Source: JANQRA01 sp035762545 (GTDB taxonomy: Bacteria > Actinomycetota > Acidimicrobiia > Spongiisociales > ZC4RG35). Taken from it: a stretch of 64,000 nucleotides of DNA. The stretch is from assembly GCA_035762545.1 (NCBI GenBank), contig DASTOM010000005.1, positions 8,065 through 72,064 on the forward strand, in the 5' to 3' direction. Below, piece by piece: positions 17,359 to 25,636 of this stretch. Below the pieces are notes generated by a model. That model searched no databases, was not told where the DNA came from, and saw only the letters and a list, made by a program, of their open reading frames with translations. The position numbers and the translations under genes were made by a program. Position 1 is the stretch's first letter. Each line of letters begins with the position of its first letter.

Positions 17359-18426
17359 ATGGCTCCGATCCGCCGACGACTGATCCAAATCGCCGCGCTC
17401 GTCGGCTCGGCCTTCCTCATCAGCGCATGTTCGGTCCTCGAAGGAGGGGAGGACCAGCCACTCACGACCTTCGAGCCGGCAGGGCCTTTCGCCGAGCAGA
17501 TCGATGGTCTCTTCTGGCTTGTGTTCTGGATCGCCACTGGGGTGTTCGTCCTGGTGATGGGTGGTCTCGTCCTGATCCTGTTCGTGTTTCGCGATCGCAG
17601 GAAAGACGACCAGAGCGAGCCGAAGCAGCTCCACGGCAGTCCCAAGCTCGAGGTCCTCTGGACTGTCATCCCCGCCTTGATCCTCGCCGGGATCGCGGTG
17701 CCAACCGTCTCGTCGATCTTCGACCTGACCGAATGCAGTTCGGACGCCATGGAGGTGGAGATCATCGGCCATCAGTGGTGGTTCGAGTTCTACTACCCCG
17801 AACAGGACGTCACCACCGCCAACATCATGGTCATCCCGGTCGACCGGGAGGTCTGCGCCTTGATGACCTCTGACGACGTACTCCACAACTTCTGGGTGCC
17901 CGCCCTCAACGGCAAGCGGTACCTCGTGCCCGGCCAGACCACGTCGCTCCGTCTCCAATCCGACGAGGTGGCCGAGTTCTGGGGCCATTGCGCCGAGTTC
18001 TGCGGTCTGTCTCACTCTCTGATGCGGACCCGGGTCCAGGCAGTGAGTCAGGCGGACTTCGATCAGTGGGTCGTGGATCAGCAGGCACCGGCCATGACGC
18101 CGGTCGAGGGTGAACCAGGATTCGAGGGCTGGACCGTCTTCCAGAACAAGGGGTGCATCCGCTGTCACACGGTGCGGTTCGAGGACGAGGAGCTGTCGAA
18201 CATCATTCCGTTCGAGCAGTTCCACGGGCCCGACCTGACGCATTTCGCCTCCCGGGATCACTTCGCCGGTGCCGTGCTCCCCGAAGAGGGCGAGACTCAC
18301 GACGAGGCACTCAAGCGCTGGCTCGCAGACCCACCCGAGGTCAAGCCGGGCAGCTTCATGCCCAACCTCGCTCTGACCGAGCAAGAGATCGACGCGCTTA
18401 TCGTCTGGCTGGACAGCAACCAATGA
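17359..18426 (+). CDS. ctaC: Cytochrome c oxidase subunit II with fused cytochrome c (caa3 type)
   Basis: This subunit carries the CuA centre that accepts electrons from cytochrome c. A lipoprotein signal ends at Cys24, followed by two transmembrane helices (about 50-75 and 98-115). CuA ligands are His176, Cys211, Glu213, Cys215, His219 and Met222. A C-terminal cytochrome c domain with CIRCH (Cys266, Cys269, His270) is fused to it, the mark of a caa3 oxidase. I chose ATG 17359 over an upstream ATG at 17314 because the promoter lies between them. Its stop overlaps ctaD by ATGA. Confidence 0.96.
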   Translation: MAPIRRRLIQIAALVGSAFLISACSVLEGGEDQPLTTFEPAGPFAEQIDGLFWLVFWIATGVFVLVMGGLVLILFVFRDRRKDDQSEPKQLHGSPKLEVLWTVIPALILAGIAVPTVSSIFDLTECSSDAMEVEIIGHQWWFEFYYPEQDVTTANIMVIPVDREVCALMTSDDVLHNFWVPALNGKRYLVPGQTTSLRLQSDEVAEFWGHCAEFCGLSHSLMRTRVQAVSQADFDQWVVDQQAPAMTPVEGEPGFEGWTVFQNKGCIRCHTVRFEDEELSNIIPFEQFHGPDLTHFASRDHFAGAVLPEEGETHDEALKRWLADPPEVKPGSFMPNLALTEQEIDALIVWLDSNQ

Positions 18427-20486
18427 CAGCAACTGCCGCCCGGCCCAACACCACGATCTTCCGGCGTCCCAAGTCGACGACCGGTATCTGGGGATGGATC
18501 ACCACCGTCGATCACAAGAAGATCGGCATCATGTACGGCTACGCCGCCTTCACGTTCTTCATCATCGGTGGCGTAGAGGCATTGCTCCTCCGGATCCAGT
18601 TGGCGTCGGCCAACTCCGAGTTCCTCACCGCCGGCGCGTACAACGCCCTGTTCACGATGCACGGGACGACGATGATCTTCCTCTTCGTCATGCCGGTGTC
18701 GGCGGCGTTCATGAACTACATGCTGCCGTTGATGATCGGCGCCCGGGATGTGGCGTTCCCCCGGCTGAACGCACTCTCGTGGTGGATCTTCTTCTTCGGC
18801 GGGATCTTCCTGTACAGCACGTTCATCTTCGGCACGTCGGTTCCCCCGGTCGCACCGGACGGGGTCAACTTCGGCAACCTGGCCGCCGGCGGTGGGCCGG
18901 GGTCGTTCAACTTCTTGGCCAGCTCACCTGATGGGGGGTGGTTCGGGTATCAACCCAATGCCGGGCCGCTCTACTCGCCCGGCACCGCCATGGACTACTG
19001 GGCCCTCGGTCTTCAGATCCTCGGTCTGGCGTCATTGGTCTCTTCGGTCAACTTCATCGTCACGGTGTTCAACATGCGGGCGAAGGGGATGCGTCTCCTC
19101 CGCATGCCGGTGTTCGCCTGGATGTCGACGGTTGTGGCCTTCCTGCTCCTGTTCTCGCTGCCGATCATCGCCGTGGCCCTGTTCATGGTCACCTTCGACA
19201 GACAATTCGGGACCCTCTTCTTCGCCCCGACGGGTGGTGGGGACCCGATCCTGTGGCAGCACCTGTTCTGGCTGTTCGGTCATCCCGAGGTCTACATCCT
19301 GATCCTGCCCGCCATGGGCATCGTCTCCGAGATCCTGCCCGTGTTCAGTCGCAAGCCCCTCTTCGGCTACTCCGCCGTCGTGTTCGCCGGCGCCGCCATC
19401 GCCTTCCTCGGCTTCGGTGTCTGGGCCCACCACATGTTCGCCTCCGGTATCACCCCGGTGGCGCAAGCGGCGTTCGGTCTCGCCACTATGACCATCGCCA
19501 TCCCCACCGGGATCAAGATCTTCAACTGGATGGGGACGATGTGGGGTGGGCGCTTGCGATTTTCCACGCCGATGCTGTTCGCCGTCGGCTTCCTCGCGAT
19601 GTTCACGATCGGTGGTCTATCCGGCGTCACCCATTCGGTCGTGCCCTCCGATTGGCAGCAGACCGACACCTATTACATCGTCGCCCACTTCCACTACGTG
19701 CTGTTCGGCGGGGCGGTGTTCGGGATCTTCGGCGGTCTCTACTACTGGTTCCCCAAGCTGACCGGGCGTGTCATGAACGAGAGGCTGGGCAAGACCCACT
19801 TCTGGCTCCAGTTCATCGGATTCAACCTGACGTTCGCTCCGATGCACTGGCTGGGCTTGCAGGGAATGGTCCGCCGCACCTGGAAGTACGCACCCGAGGC
19901 GGGGCTGCAGACCTGGAACGTGGCAGTCACCGTCGGTGCTTTCGTGATCGCCCTGTCCATCCTGATCTTCATGATCAACTGGTGGCGGAGCCGTCGATAC
20001 GGCGAGCCGTCCGGTCTCGACCCGTGGGATGCCCGAACCGTCGAATGGACGATTCCGAATCCCACCCCCGAGTACAACTTCGCCACCCCACCGGTGGTCA
20101 CGAGTCTCGACCACTTCTGGCATCTCAAGTACACCGAGGACGAGAACGGTCGCGCCGTCCGTCGGCCCGAAGCCGAAGAGCTGGTTGCCTACCTAGAAGA
20201 CGACGGGCTCAACCCGAAGAGCCCGATCCACCTGCCGGCGCCGTCCTACTTCCCGTTCTTCATGGCCCTCGGCATCCCGCTCATCTTCTACGGGATCATC
20301 TACCACACCACCGCCTGGGGTAAGGCGTTGATCGCCATCGGCGTCGTGATCAGCCTCAGCTCCGTGATCGGTTGGGGCATCGAGCCTCTGGAAGAGTTGG
20401 ACGACCACGACGAGGATCATGCCGGGTTCGAGGACGACATGGACCTGGACGAGGAGCTCGAGCTGGTGGAGGTCGACGATGAGTGA
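18423..20486 (+). CDS. ctaD: Cytochrome c oxidase subunit I
   Basis: Subunit I is the proton-pumping catalytic core that reduces O2. All metal ligands are present: His80 and His424 for heme a, His422 for heme a3, and His287, His336 and His337 for CuB, with cross-linked Tyr291. Glu289 in GHPEV marks an A1-type (D-channel) enzyme. At 687 aa it is longer than the usual 530-560. The extra C-terminal 130 residues contain two more membrane helices (about 615-660) and a highly acidic tail. It overlaps ctaC and ctaE. Confidence 0.97.
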   Translation: MTATAARPNTTIFRRPKSTTGIWGWITTVDHKKIGIMYGYAAFTFFIIGGVEALLLRIQLASANSEFLTAGAYNALFTMHGTTMIFLFVMPVSAAFMNYMLPLMIGARDVAFPRLNALSWWIFFFGGIFLYSTFIFGTSVPPVAPDGVNFGNLAAGGGPGSFNFLASSPDGGWFGYQPNAGPLYSPGTAMDYWALGLQILGLASLVSSVNFIVTVFNMRAKGMRLLRMPVFAWMSTVVAFLLLFSLPIIAVALFMVTFDRQFGTLFFAPTGGGDPILWQHLFWLFGHPEVYILILPAMGIVSEILPVFSRKPLFGYSAVVFAGAAIAFLGFGVWAHHMFASGITPVAQAAFGLATMTIAIPTGIKIFNWMGTMWGGRLRFSTPMLFAVGFLAMFTIGGLSGVTHSVVPSDWQQTDTYYIVAHFHYVLFGGAVFGIFGGLYYWFPKLTGRVMNERLGKTHFWLQFIGFNLTFAPMHWLGLQGMVRRTWKYAPEAGLQTWNVAVTVGAFVIALSILIFMINWWRSRRYGEPSGLDPWDARTVEWTIPNPTPEYNFATPPVVTSLDHFWHLKYTEDENGRAVRRPEAEELVAYLEDDGLNPKSPIHLPAPSYFPFFMALGIPLIFYGIIYHTTAWGKALIAIGVVISLSSVIGWGIEPLEELDDHDEDHAGFEDDMDLDEELELVEVDDE

Positions 20487-21132
20487 GCTGGCTCACGACG
20501 CATCGTCGGCTGGAGCCGAAGAGGTCGCTGTGGCGGACCACCACGACGAGCACGAGTCGACCGGGATCGACAACCGCAAGCTGGGGATGTGGGTCTTCCT
20601 CAGCTCGGAGTTCCTCTTCTTCGGCGCACTCATAACCAACTACCTCCTCTACTCGAACCGCCCGGGGTTCGCCGGCATCTATCCGGCCGAGATCTACGAC
20701 ATCCCATTCACCTCCGTCAGCTCGTTCGTCCTCCTGATGTCGTCGCTGACGATGGTGCTGGCTCACAACGCTTTGAGCCGCGGGGACCAGAACGGAAGCC
20801 GTACCTGGCTGTTCGCCACGGCCGCGCTCGGTGCGGTGTTCCTGGGGGGACAGGTCTTCGAGTTCACCGAGTTCATCGTCGAGTACGGGATGACACTGTC
20901 CACGAACCCCGCAGCATCGGCGTTCTACGTGCTCACCGGGTTCCATGGCACCCACGTCGCCATCGGGGTGATCATGCTGCTCTCGCTCTGGGGCATATCA
21001 CGACGTCAGGGTGGGCTCAGCGAGAAGCACGGCATGAACCTGGAACTGGTCGGGCTCTACTGGCACTTCGTCGACATAATCTGGATCGTCATCTTCACCG
21101 TCGTCTACCTGTTGTCGGTTCCGATCCAATGA
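20479..21132 (+). CDS. ctaE: Cytochrome c oxidase subunit III
   Basis: Subunit III (217 aa) stabilises the catalytic core of the oxidase. After a His/Asp/Glu-rich N-terminal extension of about 33 residues it has five membrane segments. The C-terminal block is GLYWHFVDIIWIVIFTVVYL, the family signature, and FHGTHVAIGVI carries the conserved His. It begins within the last codons of ctaD and its stop overlaps the ctaF ATG, so all four subunit genes are translationally coupled. Confidence 0.96.
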   Translation: MSELAHDASSAGAEEVAVADHHDEHESTGIDNRKLGMWVFLSSEFLFFGALITNYLLYSNRPGFAGIYPAEIYDIPFTSVSSFVLLMSSLTMVLAHNALSRGDQNGSRTWLFATAALGAVFLGGQVFEFTEFIVEYGMTLSTNPAASAFYVLTGFHGTHVAIGVIMLLSLWGISRRQGGLSEKHGMNLELVGLYWHFVDIIWIVIFTVVYLLSVPIQ

Positions 21133-21440
21133 GCACAGAGTCACACGATCACCATCCCACCCCGGCCCAGTACTGGAAGATCGCAGCATTCCTGGCGGTG
21201 CTCACCGCCATCGAGGTATCGCTGTTCTACATCGACCATGCCCTGGAGCTCGGCGTCTTCAACTCAGTCGCCCTGATCTCCCTTTCCGCCATCAAGTTCG
21301 TGGTGGTCGTCGGGTGGTTCATGCACGTCCGTTTCGAGAGACCCTTGATCAGTCGCTTCTTCACCGCAGGCTTCATCCTCGCCTGCGCCCTCTACCTGGT
21401 GGTCCTCTCCGCCTTGGGCGTCGTCGCCATCAGGGGTTAG
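21129..21440 (+). CDS. ctaF: Cytochrome c oxidase subunit IV (prokaryotic type)
   Basis: A 103-aa small subunit with three hydrophobic helices (about 17-37, 43-63 and 75-98). It matches the prokaryotic COX4 family: the central SAIKFVVVVGWFMHVRFE block is diagnostic. It is the last gene of the ctaCDEF operon. The start overlaps ctaE by four bases. No clear terminator follows; a repeat copy lies 11 bp downstream. Confidence 0.9.
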   Translation: MSTESHDHHPTPAQYWKIAAFLAVLTAIEVSLFYIDHALELGVFNSVALISLSAIKFVVVVGWFMHVRFERPLISRFFTAGFILACALYLVVLSALGVVAIRG

Positions 21441-21450
21441 TCACCGAACA

Positions 21451-21495
21451 CGAACCCGGGGTACGTCAGCCCATATACGGGACAATTCCGCTCAT
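21451..21495 (+). repeat. Intergenic repeat copy downstream of ctaF
   Basis: This single copy begins CGAACCCGGGGTACG and continues with TCAGCCCATATA and TCCGCTCATC. It matches the copies at 11600-11642 and 37385-37430 over about 40 of 45 positions. It lies between the oxidase operon and a serine-biosynthesis pair, both transcribed rightward. Confidence 0.75.
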
Positions 21496-21549
21496 CTTGA
21501 GACCGGGACTCGCTTCGCCATATCGGGCCACCCTGGTACAAACACATCG

Positions 21550-22638
21550 ATGAGCCAGCCCCTCGAGCCCGGGCGGTTCTTCCTTCCCGGGCCTACCGAA
21601 GTCCACCCCGAAGTCCTCCAGGCACAGAACGGCCCGATGATCGGTCATCGCGGAAAAGCGATCGTCGATCTGTTGTCCTCGATCGAGGAAGGACTGAAGC
21701 CCGTCTTCCAAACCGCCCGTCCGGTGATCGTCTCGGCGTCCTCGGCAACCGGCCTGATGGAGGCCGGCATCCGTAACGGTGTCCTCGACGGCAAGGTACT
21801 CAGTCTGATAACCGGAGCGTTCTCCAAGCGGTTCGCCGACATCGCGACCTCATGCGGTTTCGAAGTCGATCGTTGGGAAGTCGAATGGGGGACTGTCCAC
21901 GACCCCGAGGAGGTCGCGGCCCGACTCGCCGGCGACAAATACGAAGCGGTGACCCTCTCACAGTCGGAGACCTCGACCGGCTCTCTCCACGACCTGGAGG
22001 CGATGGCACGAGTCGTCAACGAGCATGAGGACACGCTCCTCCTCGTCGACTCCGTCACCGGGATCGGTGGGGTCGAGACGCTGACGGACGAGTGGGGGAT
22101 CGACTACATCCTGACCGGCTCACAGAAGGCGCTCGCCCTGCCGCCTGGCCTGGCCTTCGCAGCGGCCAACGATGCCATCCTCGAACGCTCCGCGAAAGCA
22201 CCGGCCAAGGGCTGGTACTTCGATCTGGCGATGCTCTACGAGGGGATCTCGGCGAATCAGACTCCGGCGACACCCGCGGTGTCGCTGCTCTACGCCCTCG
22301 ACCTGCAGCTGAAGAGGATCAATGCGGAGACGATCGAAGCCCGCTGGAAGCGTCACCTGGCCATGCAGCAGCGCACCTTCGACTGGGTCGATGAGATGAG
22401 GGAGAAAGGCATGGACGTGGCCATCTTCGCCCAGGAGGGGCATCGTTCCCCAACGGTGACGACCATCAGCACCGACCGCTCGACCGAGATCGTGGCCAAG
22501 ATGTTCGCTCGTGGATGGGTGATTGGGGGCGGCTACGGGAAGCTCAAGGACTCGACGATTCGCATCGGGCACATGGGGGACCACACAGTCGACGAGCTCG
22601 ATGAGCTACTGGATGTCCTCGCCGACGTGATGACATGA
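21550..22638 (+). CDS. Class V aminotransferase, probable phosphoserine or serine/alanine-glyoxylate aminotransferase
   Basis: A 362-aa fold-type I PLP enzyme of the class V, alanine-glyoxylate/serine-pyruvate branch. It starts with FFLPGPTEVHPEVL, and Lys193 in TGSQKALALPPG binds PLP. Its stop overlaps the serA start by four bases. With SerA as partner, phosphohydroxypyruvate is the most likely substrate, which would make it a non-canonical SerC; this is inference from context. Alanine-glyoxylate aminotransferase is the main alternative. Confidence 0.88.
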   Translation: MSQPLEPGRFFLPGPTEVHPEVLQAQNGPMIGHRGKAIVDLLSSIEEGLKPVFQTARPVIVSASSATGLMEAGIRNGVLDGKVLSLITGAFSKRFADIATSCGFEVDRWEVEWGTVHDPEEVAARLAGDKYEAVTLSQSETSTGSLHDLEAMARVVNEHEDTLLLVDSVTGIGGVETLTDEWGIDYILTGSQKALALPPGLAFAAANDAILERSAKAPAKGWYFDLAMLYEGISANQTPATPAVSLLYALDLQLKRINAETIEARWKRHLAMQQRTFDWVDEMREKGMDVAIFAQEGHRSPTVTTISTDRSTEIVAKMFARGWVIGGGYGKLKDSTIRIGHMGDHTVDELDELLDVLADVMT

Positions 22639-23597
22639 CCCATCGGGTCCTCGTCACTGACAAGGTCGAGCTGTCCGGGCTCTATCCCCTCGTCGACGAC
22701 GACTCGTTCGAGATCGTCGAGATCGCAGATTCGTCGACCTCCGAGTTCGCCGAGGCGCTGCCCATCGCCGACGCGCTCGTCGTCAGGAGCGCAACGACCG
22801 TCACCGCCGAGATGTTGGGGGCCGCCTCGAACCTCAAGGCTGTGGGCAGGGCCGGAGTCGGAGTGGACAATGTCGACATCTCCGCCGCCAGCGACCGTGG
22901 CATCGCAGTCTTCAACGCTCCGGGTGGCAACACCATCGCCGCCGCCGAGCTCACGATGGCTCTGCTGATCGCGGTGGCCCGGAAGATCCCGGCTGCGGAG
23001 GCATCTGTGCGGTCCGGGCAATGGGAACGCGCCGCCTTCAAGGGCGTGGAGTTGCGTGGCAAGACACTCGGCCTCATCGGCGCTGGCAGGATCGGAGGAG
23101 AGGTGGCGATTCGTTGCCAGTCGTTTGGCATGAGCGTCATCGTCTACGACCCCTATCTCACCGAGCAGCGTGCCGAGGAGCTGAACATCGAGCTGGTCCG
23201 GTTGGAGGACGTGCTCGATCAGGCGGACTTCATCTCGATACATGTGCCCCTCACGGATGAGACCCGTGACATCGTAGGTAGAGAGGCCCTGGAGCGGATG
23301 AAGACGACAGCCTTTGTAGTCAATGCTTCCCGCGGAGGGGTCGTCGACGAGCCTGCCCTCGCGGCTGCGCTTCATGCCGGTGAGATCGCCGGTGCAGCAC
23401 TCGACGTCTATGACACCGAACCGCTCCCGATCGACAGCCCGTTGCGGGATGCCCCGAATCTCGTCCTCACACCGCACCTCGGTGCCTCGACCGCCGAAGC
23501 CCAGGTTGGAGTGGCGACTGAGGTGGCGGAGAAGATCAAGACGCTCCTGCTGACCGGTGACGGTTCGGCCGCGATAAACGCGGGAGCCCTCGGCTGA
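22635..23597 (+). CDS. serA: D-3-phosphoglycerate dehydrogenase, short form
   Basis: This enzyme catalyses the first step of serine synthesis. The Rossmann motif GAGRIGG is at 149-155, the catalytic Arg is in VNASRGGVVDE and the His in LTPHLGAST. At 320 aa it stops soon after the catalytic domain (AINAGAL), lacking the intervening and ACT domains that give serine feedback in the roughly 530-aa actinobacterial enzyme. It should therefore be insensitive to that type of control. It is coupled to the upstream aminotransferase by ATGA. Confidence 0.9.
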   Translation: MTHRVLVTDKVELSGLYPLVDDDSFEIVEIADSSTSEFAEALPIADALVVRSATTVTAEMLGAASNLKAVGRAGVGVDNVDISAASDRGIAVFNAPGGNTIAAAELTMALLIAVARKIPAAEASVRSGQWERAAFKGVELRGKTLGLIGAGRIGGEVAIRCQSFGMSVIVYDPYLTEQRAEELNIELVRLEDVLDQADFISIHVPLTDETRDIVGREALERMKTTAFVVNASRGGVVDEPALAAALHAGEIAGAALDVYDTEPLPIDSPLRDAPNLVLTPHLGASTAEAQVGVATEVAEKIKTLLLTGDGSAAINAGALG

Positions 23598-23601
23598 GCC
23601 T

Positions 23602-24780
23602 CTAGACCACCAGGACGATGGCCGCTGCGTCCCCGGCCGGCTCCTCTTCGGCGTGCTCCTCACCCCCACCGGTGTAGAGCAACACCGAGATGACGATGAC
23701 GAGGACCGCACCGATCCCGAGCAGCGCCCAGATCACATCGCCGAACGTGATCCTCATGTCTGGCTTGCTCCCGGCCAGGGCGGCGAATCCCAGGATCCCA
23801 CCCGCAGCGAGGATGGCGACGACGGCGCCACCGATACCCGGTGCGAGGTGGTTCGACTGGATCAGCGCGTAGGCGAATGGGAGCACCAGGACCAGGAGGA
23901 GGATGAGACCCACGATCGGAATGCTCAATGCCCCGCCCAGACGGCCCTTGACTGCGGTGACCTCCTCCGAGTCGGTGTCGTCGACCGCGACGGGGACACC
24001 CAGGAACTGTGGCACCAGCGCGGTCAGGGCACCAAGAACCGCACCACCGATCACCATGACGAACAGGGTGGGCAGCACGGGGAGTTGAACCAGGGCGGGG
24101 TCGGAGTTCTCGACAGGTGTCCCGAAGCTGTTGAGCAGTGCTCCTCCGACGACGCCGAGAATCAACCCGATGGCGGCGCCCAGCCAGGCGGTCCCGCCTT
24201 TGGAATTCCGCAGTTGCATCGCAGGATTGGTCCATGCGGTGGCGGCCCGGGACACACCGGCGACGATCGCACCGAAGACGATGCTGACGAGCGCTGCTCC
24301 GATGAGAATGCCGGTCGGGTTGACCTGAACCACAGGTCCACCCTCGGCCATGATCGTGGTGTTCGGAGCCCAGAACGCGGCCGCCACCAGAAAGCCGATG
24401 ACACCCAGTGCCGCCCCGGTCCAGGCACCGACACGAACAGCCGTCTTGATTCGAGTGCCCATCGACACCGGTTCCAGTGGTGCCTCCGATTCCGGCTCCC
24501 ATGTAGTTGGCGCCGCAACCGGGGCAACCGGCTCTTCGATGACCGCAACGGCGGCGGCGACGGGCTCGGCCTCCGCAGCTGGCTCCGGCTCGTTGGTTTC
24601 AGCCGGGGCCTCGGGCTCGGGTGCCGCGGTGGTCGGTGCGGGCGCAGCGGCGCCTCCCGACCACGCTGCGTAAAGGTCGTCTATCGAGACCCCGTCCGCC
24701 GCGGCGCGGGCGGCTGCGGAACGTTGCGCCAGTTCAGGTGGGATTCCGAGGGCGGCGCCTGCCGCCTGAGCGTCACTCAC
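23602..24780 (-). CDS. Modular membrane protein, function unknown
   Basis: The 392-aa protein has three parts. Residues 1-42 look like a small helical domain (ELAQRSAAARAAADGVSIDD). Residues 45-105 are an Ala/Pro/Glu-rich linker. The rest holds about seven membrane helices arranged as paired hydrophobic hairpins. The last residues after an acidic HAEEEPAG stretch are hydrophobic. I recognise no family. The GTG start has TAGCAT eight nt upstream (minus strand, 24794-24789). It converges with serA four bp away. Confidence 0.75.
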   Translation of the reverse strand: MSDAQAAGAALGIPPELAQRSAAARAAADGVSIDDLYAAWSGGAAAPAPTTAAPEPEAPAETNEPEPAAEAEPVAAAVAVIEEPVAPVAAPTTWEPESEAPLEPVSMGTRIKTAVRVGAWTGAALGVIGFLVAAAFWAPNTTIMAEGGPVVQVNPTGILIGAALVSIVFGAIVAGVSRAATAWTNPAMQLRNSKGGTAWLGAAIGLILGVVGGALLNSFGTPVENSDPALVQLPVLPTLFVMVIGGAVLGALTALVPQFLGVPVAVDDTDSEEVTAVKGRLGGALSIPIVGLILLLVLVLPFAYALIQSNHLAPGIGGAVVAILAAGGILGFAALAGSKPDMRITFGDVIWALLGIGAVLVIVISVLLYTGGGEEHAEEEPAGDAAAIVLVV

Positions 24781-24825
24781 GGTCGGGGATGCTAGTGGTC
24801 TTGAATCTGGTCAAACAGCCGGACC

Positions 24826-25608
24826 TCAGGCGGCGTTTCGCTCATCCCGCCATGCCAGCCAGTCGTTCACGGGGGCCAGGTCGTAGCCGCCGTCTCCGTC
24901 GAACCCGAGCGTGATCATCGAGGCGCCGGCGTCGATCAGGTCGTCACCTAGCTCTGGCTTCCTCGGGCTGGCCCCACAAGAACGCTCGATCTCGCCCGGG
25001 TCCCGCCCGATGTCGGCGCAGTGCCGGTCGAGCACGGCGTTCTTGTGGCGGATCACATCGGGGCCACCGAAGCCGTGCCAGATGTCGGCGTGTTCGGCGG
25101 TGTATCGGAGGGTCTTCTTCTCGCCGCCACCACCGATGAGGACGGGGATGTCGCGGGTGGGGGCGGGATGCAGCTTGGCCCAGCGGGCCTCGATTCGGGG
25201 TAGCGCCTGTCGGAGGTCGGCGAGCCGGTCGCCCGCCGTTCCGAACTCGTAGCCGTACTCGTTGTAATCCCGTTCGAACCAGCCGGCTCCGATTCCCAGG
25301 ATAAGCCTGCCATTCGAAGCGTGGTCCACCGTCCGGGCCATGTCGGCGAGCAGGTCGGGGTTGCGGTAGCTGTTGCAGGTCACGAGGGCACCGATCTCCA
25401 CGCGTTCGGTGACTTCGGCCCAGGACCCGAGCATGGTCCAGCACTCGAAGTGCTTCCCGTTGGGCTCGCCGTAGAGCGGATAGAAGTGGTCCCAATTGAA
25501 GATGACATCCACCCCCATCTCCTCACCTCTGACCACGGCGTCCCTGATCTGGCTGTAATCGGCGTGTTGGGGTTGAAGTTGCAGGGCGATGCGAATGGAA
25601 CGGGTCAT
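24826..25608 (-). CDS. LLM class (F420-dependent type) oxidoreductase
   Basis: A 260-aa luciferase-like monooxygenase family TIM barrel. Family features are FNWDHFYPLYGEP, GALVTCNSYRNPDLLADMA, LGIGAGWFERDYNEYGY and the IGGGGEKKTL loop, all typical of actinobacterial F420-dependent members. Cofactor use is inferred from the family. It is shorter than its relative at 28735-29718. A GGAG Shine-Dalgarno precedes the ATG. The 28-bp gap from the upstream ligase gene holds a perfect 14-bp palindrome (25622-25635). Confidence 0.85.
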   Translation of the reverse strand: MTRSIRIALQLQPQHADYSQIRDAVVRGEEMGVDVIFNWDHFYPLYGEPNGKHFECWTMLGSWAEVTERVEIGALVTCNSYRNPDLLADMARTVDHASNGRLILGIGAGWFERDYNEYGYEFGTAGDRLADLRQALPRIEARWAKLHPAPTRDIPVLIGGGGEKKTLRYTAEHADIWHGFGGPDVIRHKNAVLDRHCADIGRDPGEIERSCGASPRKPELGDDLIDAGASMITLGFDGDGGYDLAPVNDWLAWRDERNAA

Positions 25609-25636
25609 GGAGGTCTCCGGTGTCGGGATCCCGACC

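Noticed and set aside
25622..25635. Perfect palindrome GTCGGGATCCCGAC between the ligase and LLM genes
   Set aside because: It lies within a 28-bp operonic gap and GATC-centred palindromes of this kind arise easily in high-GC DNA; I list it only in the LLM entry.
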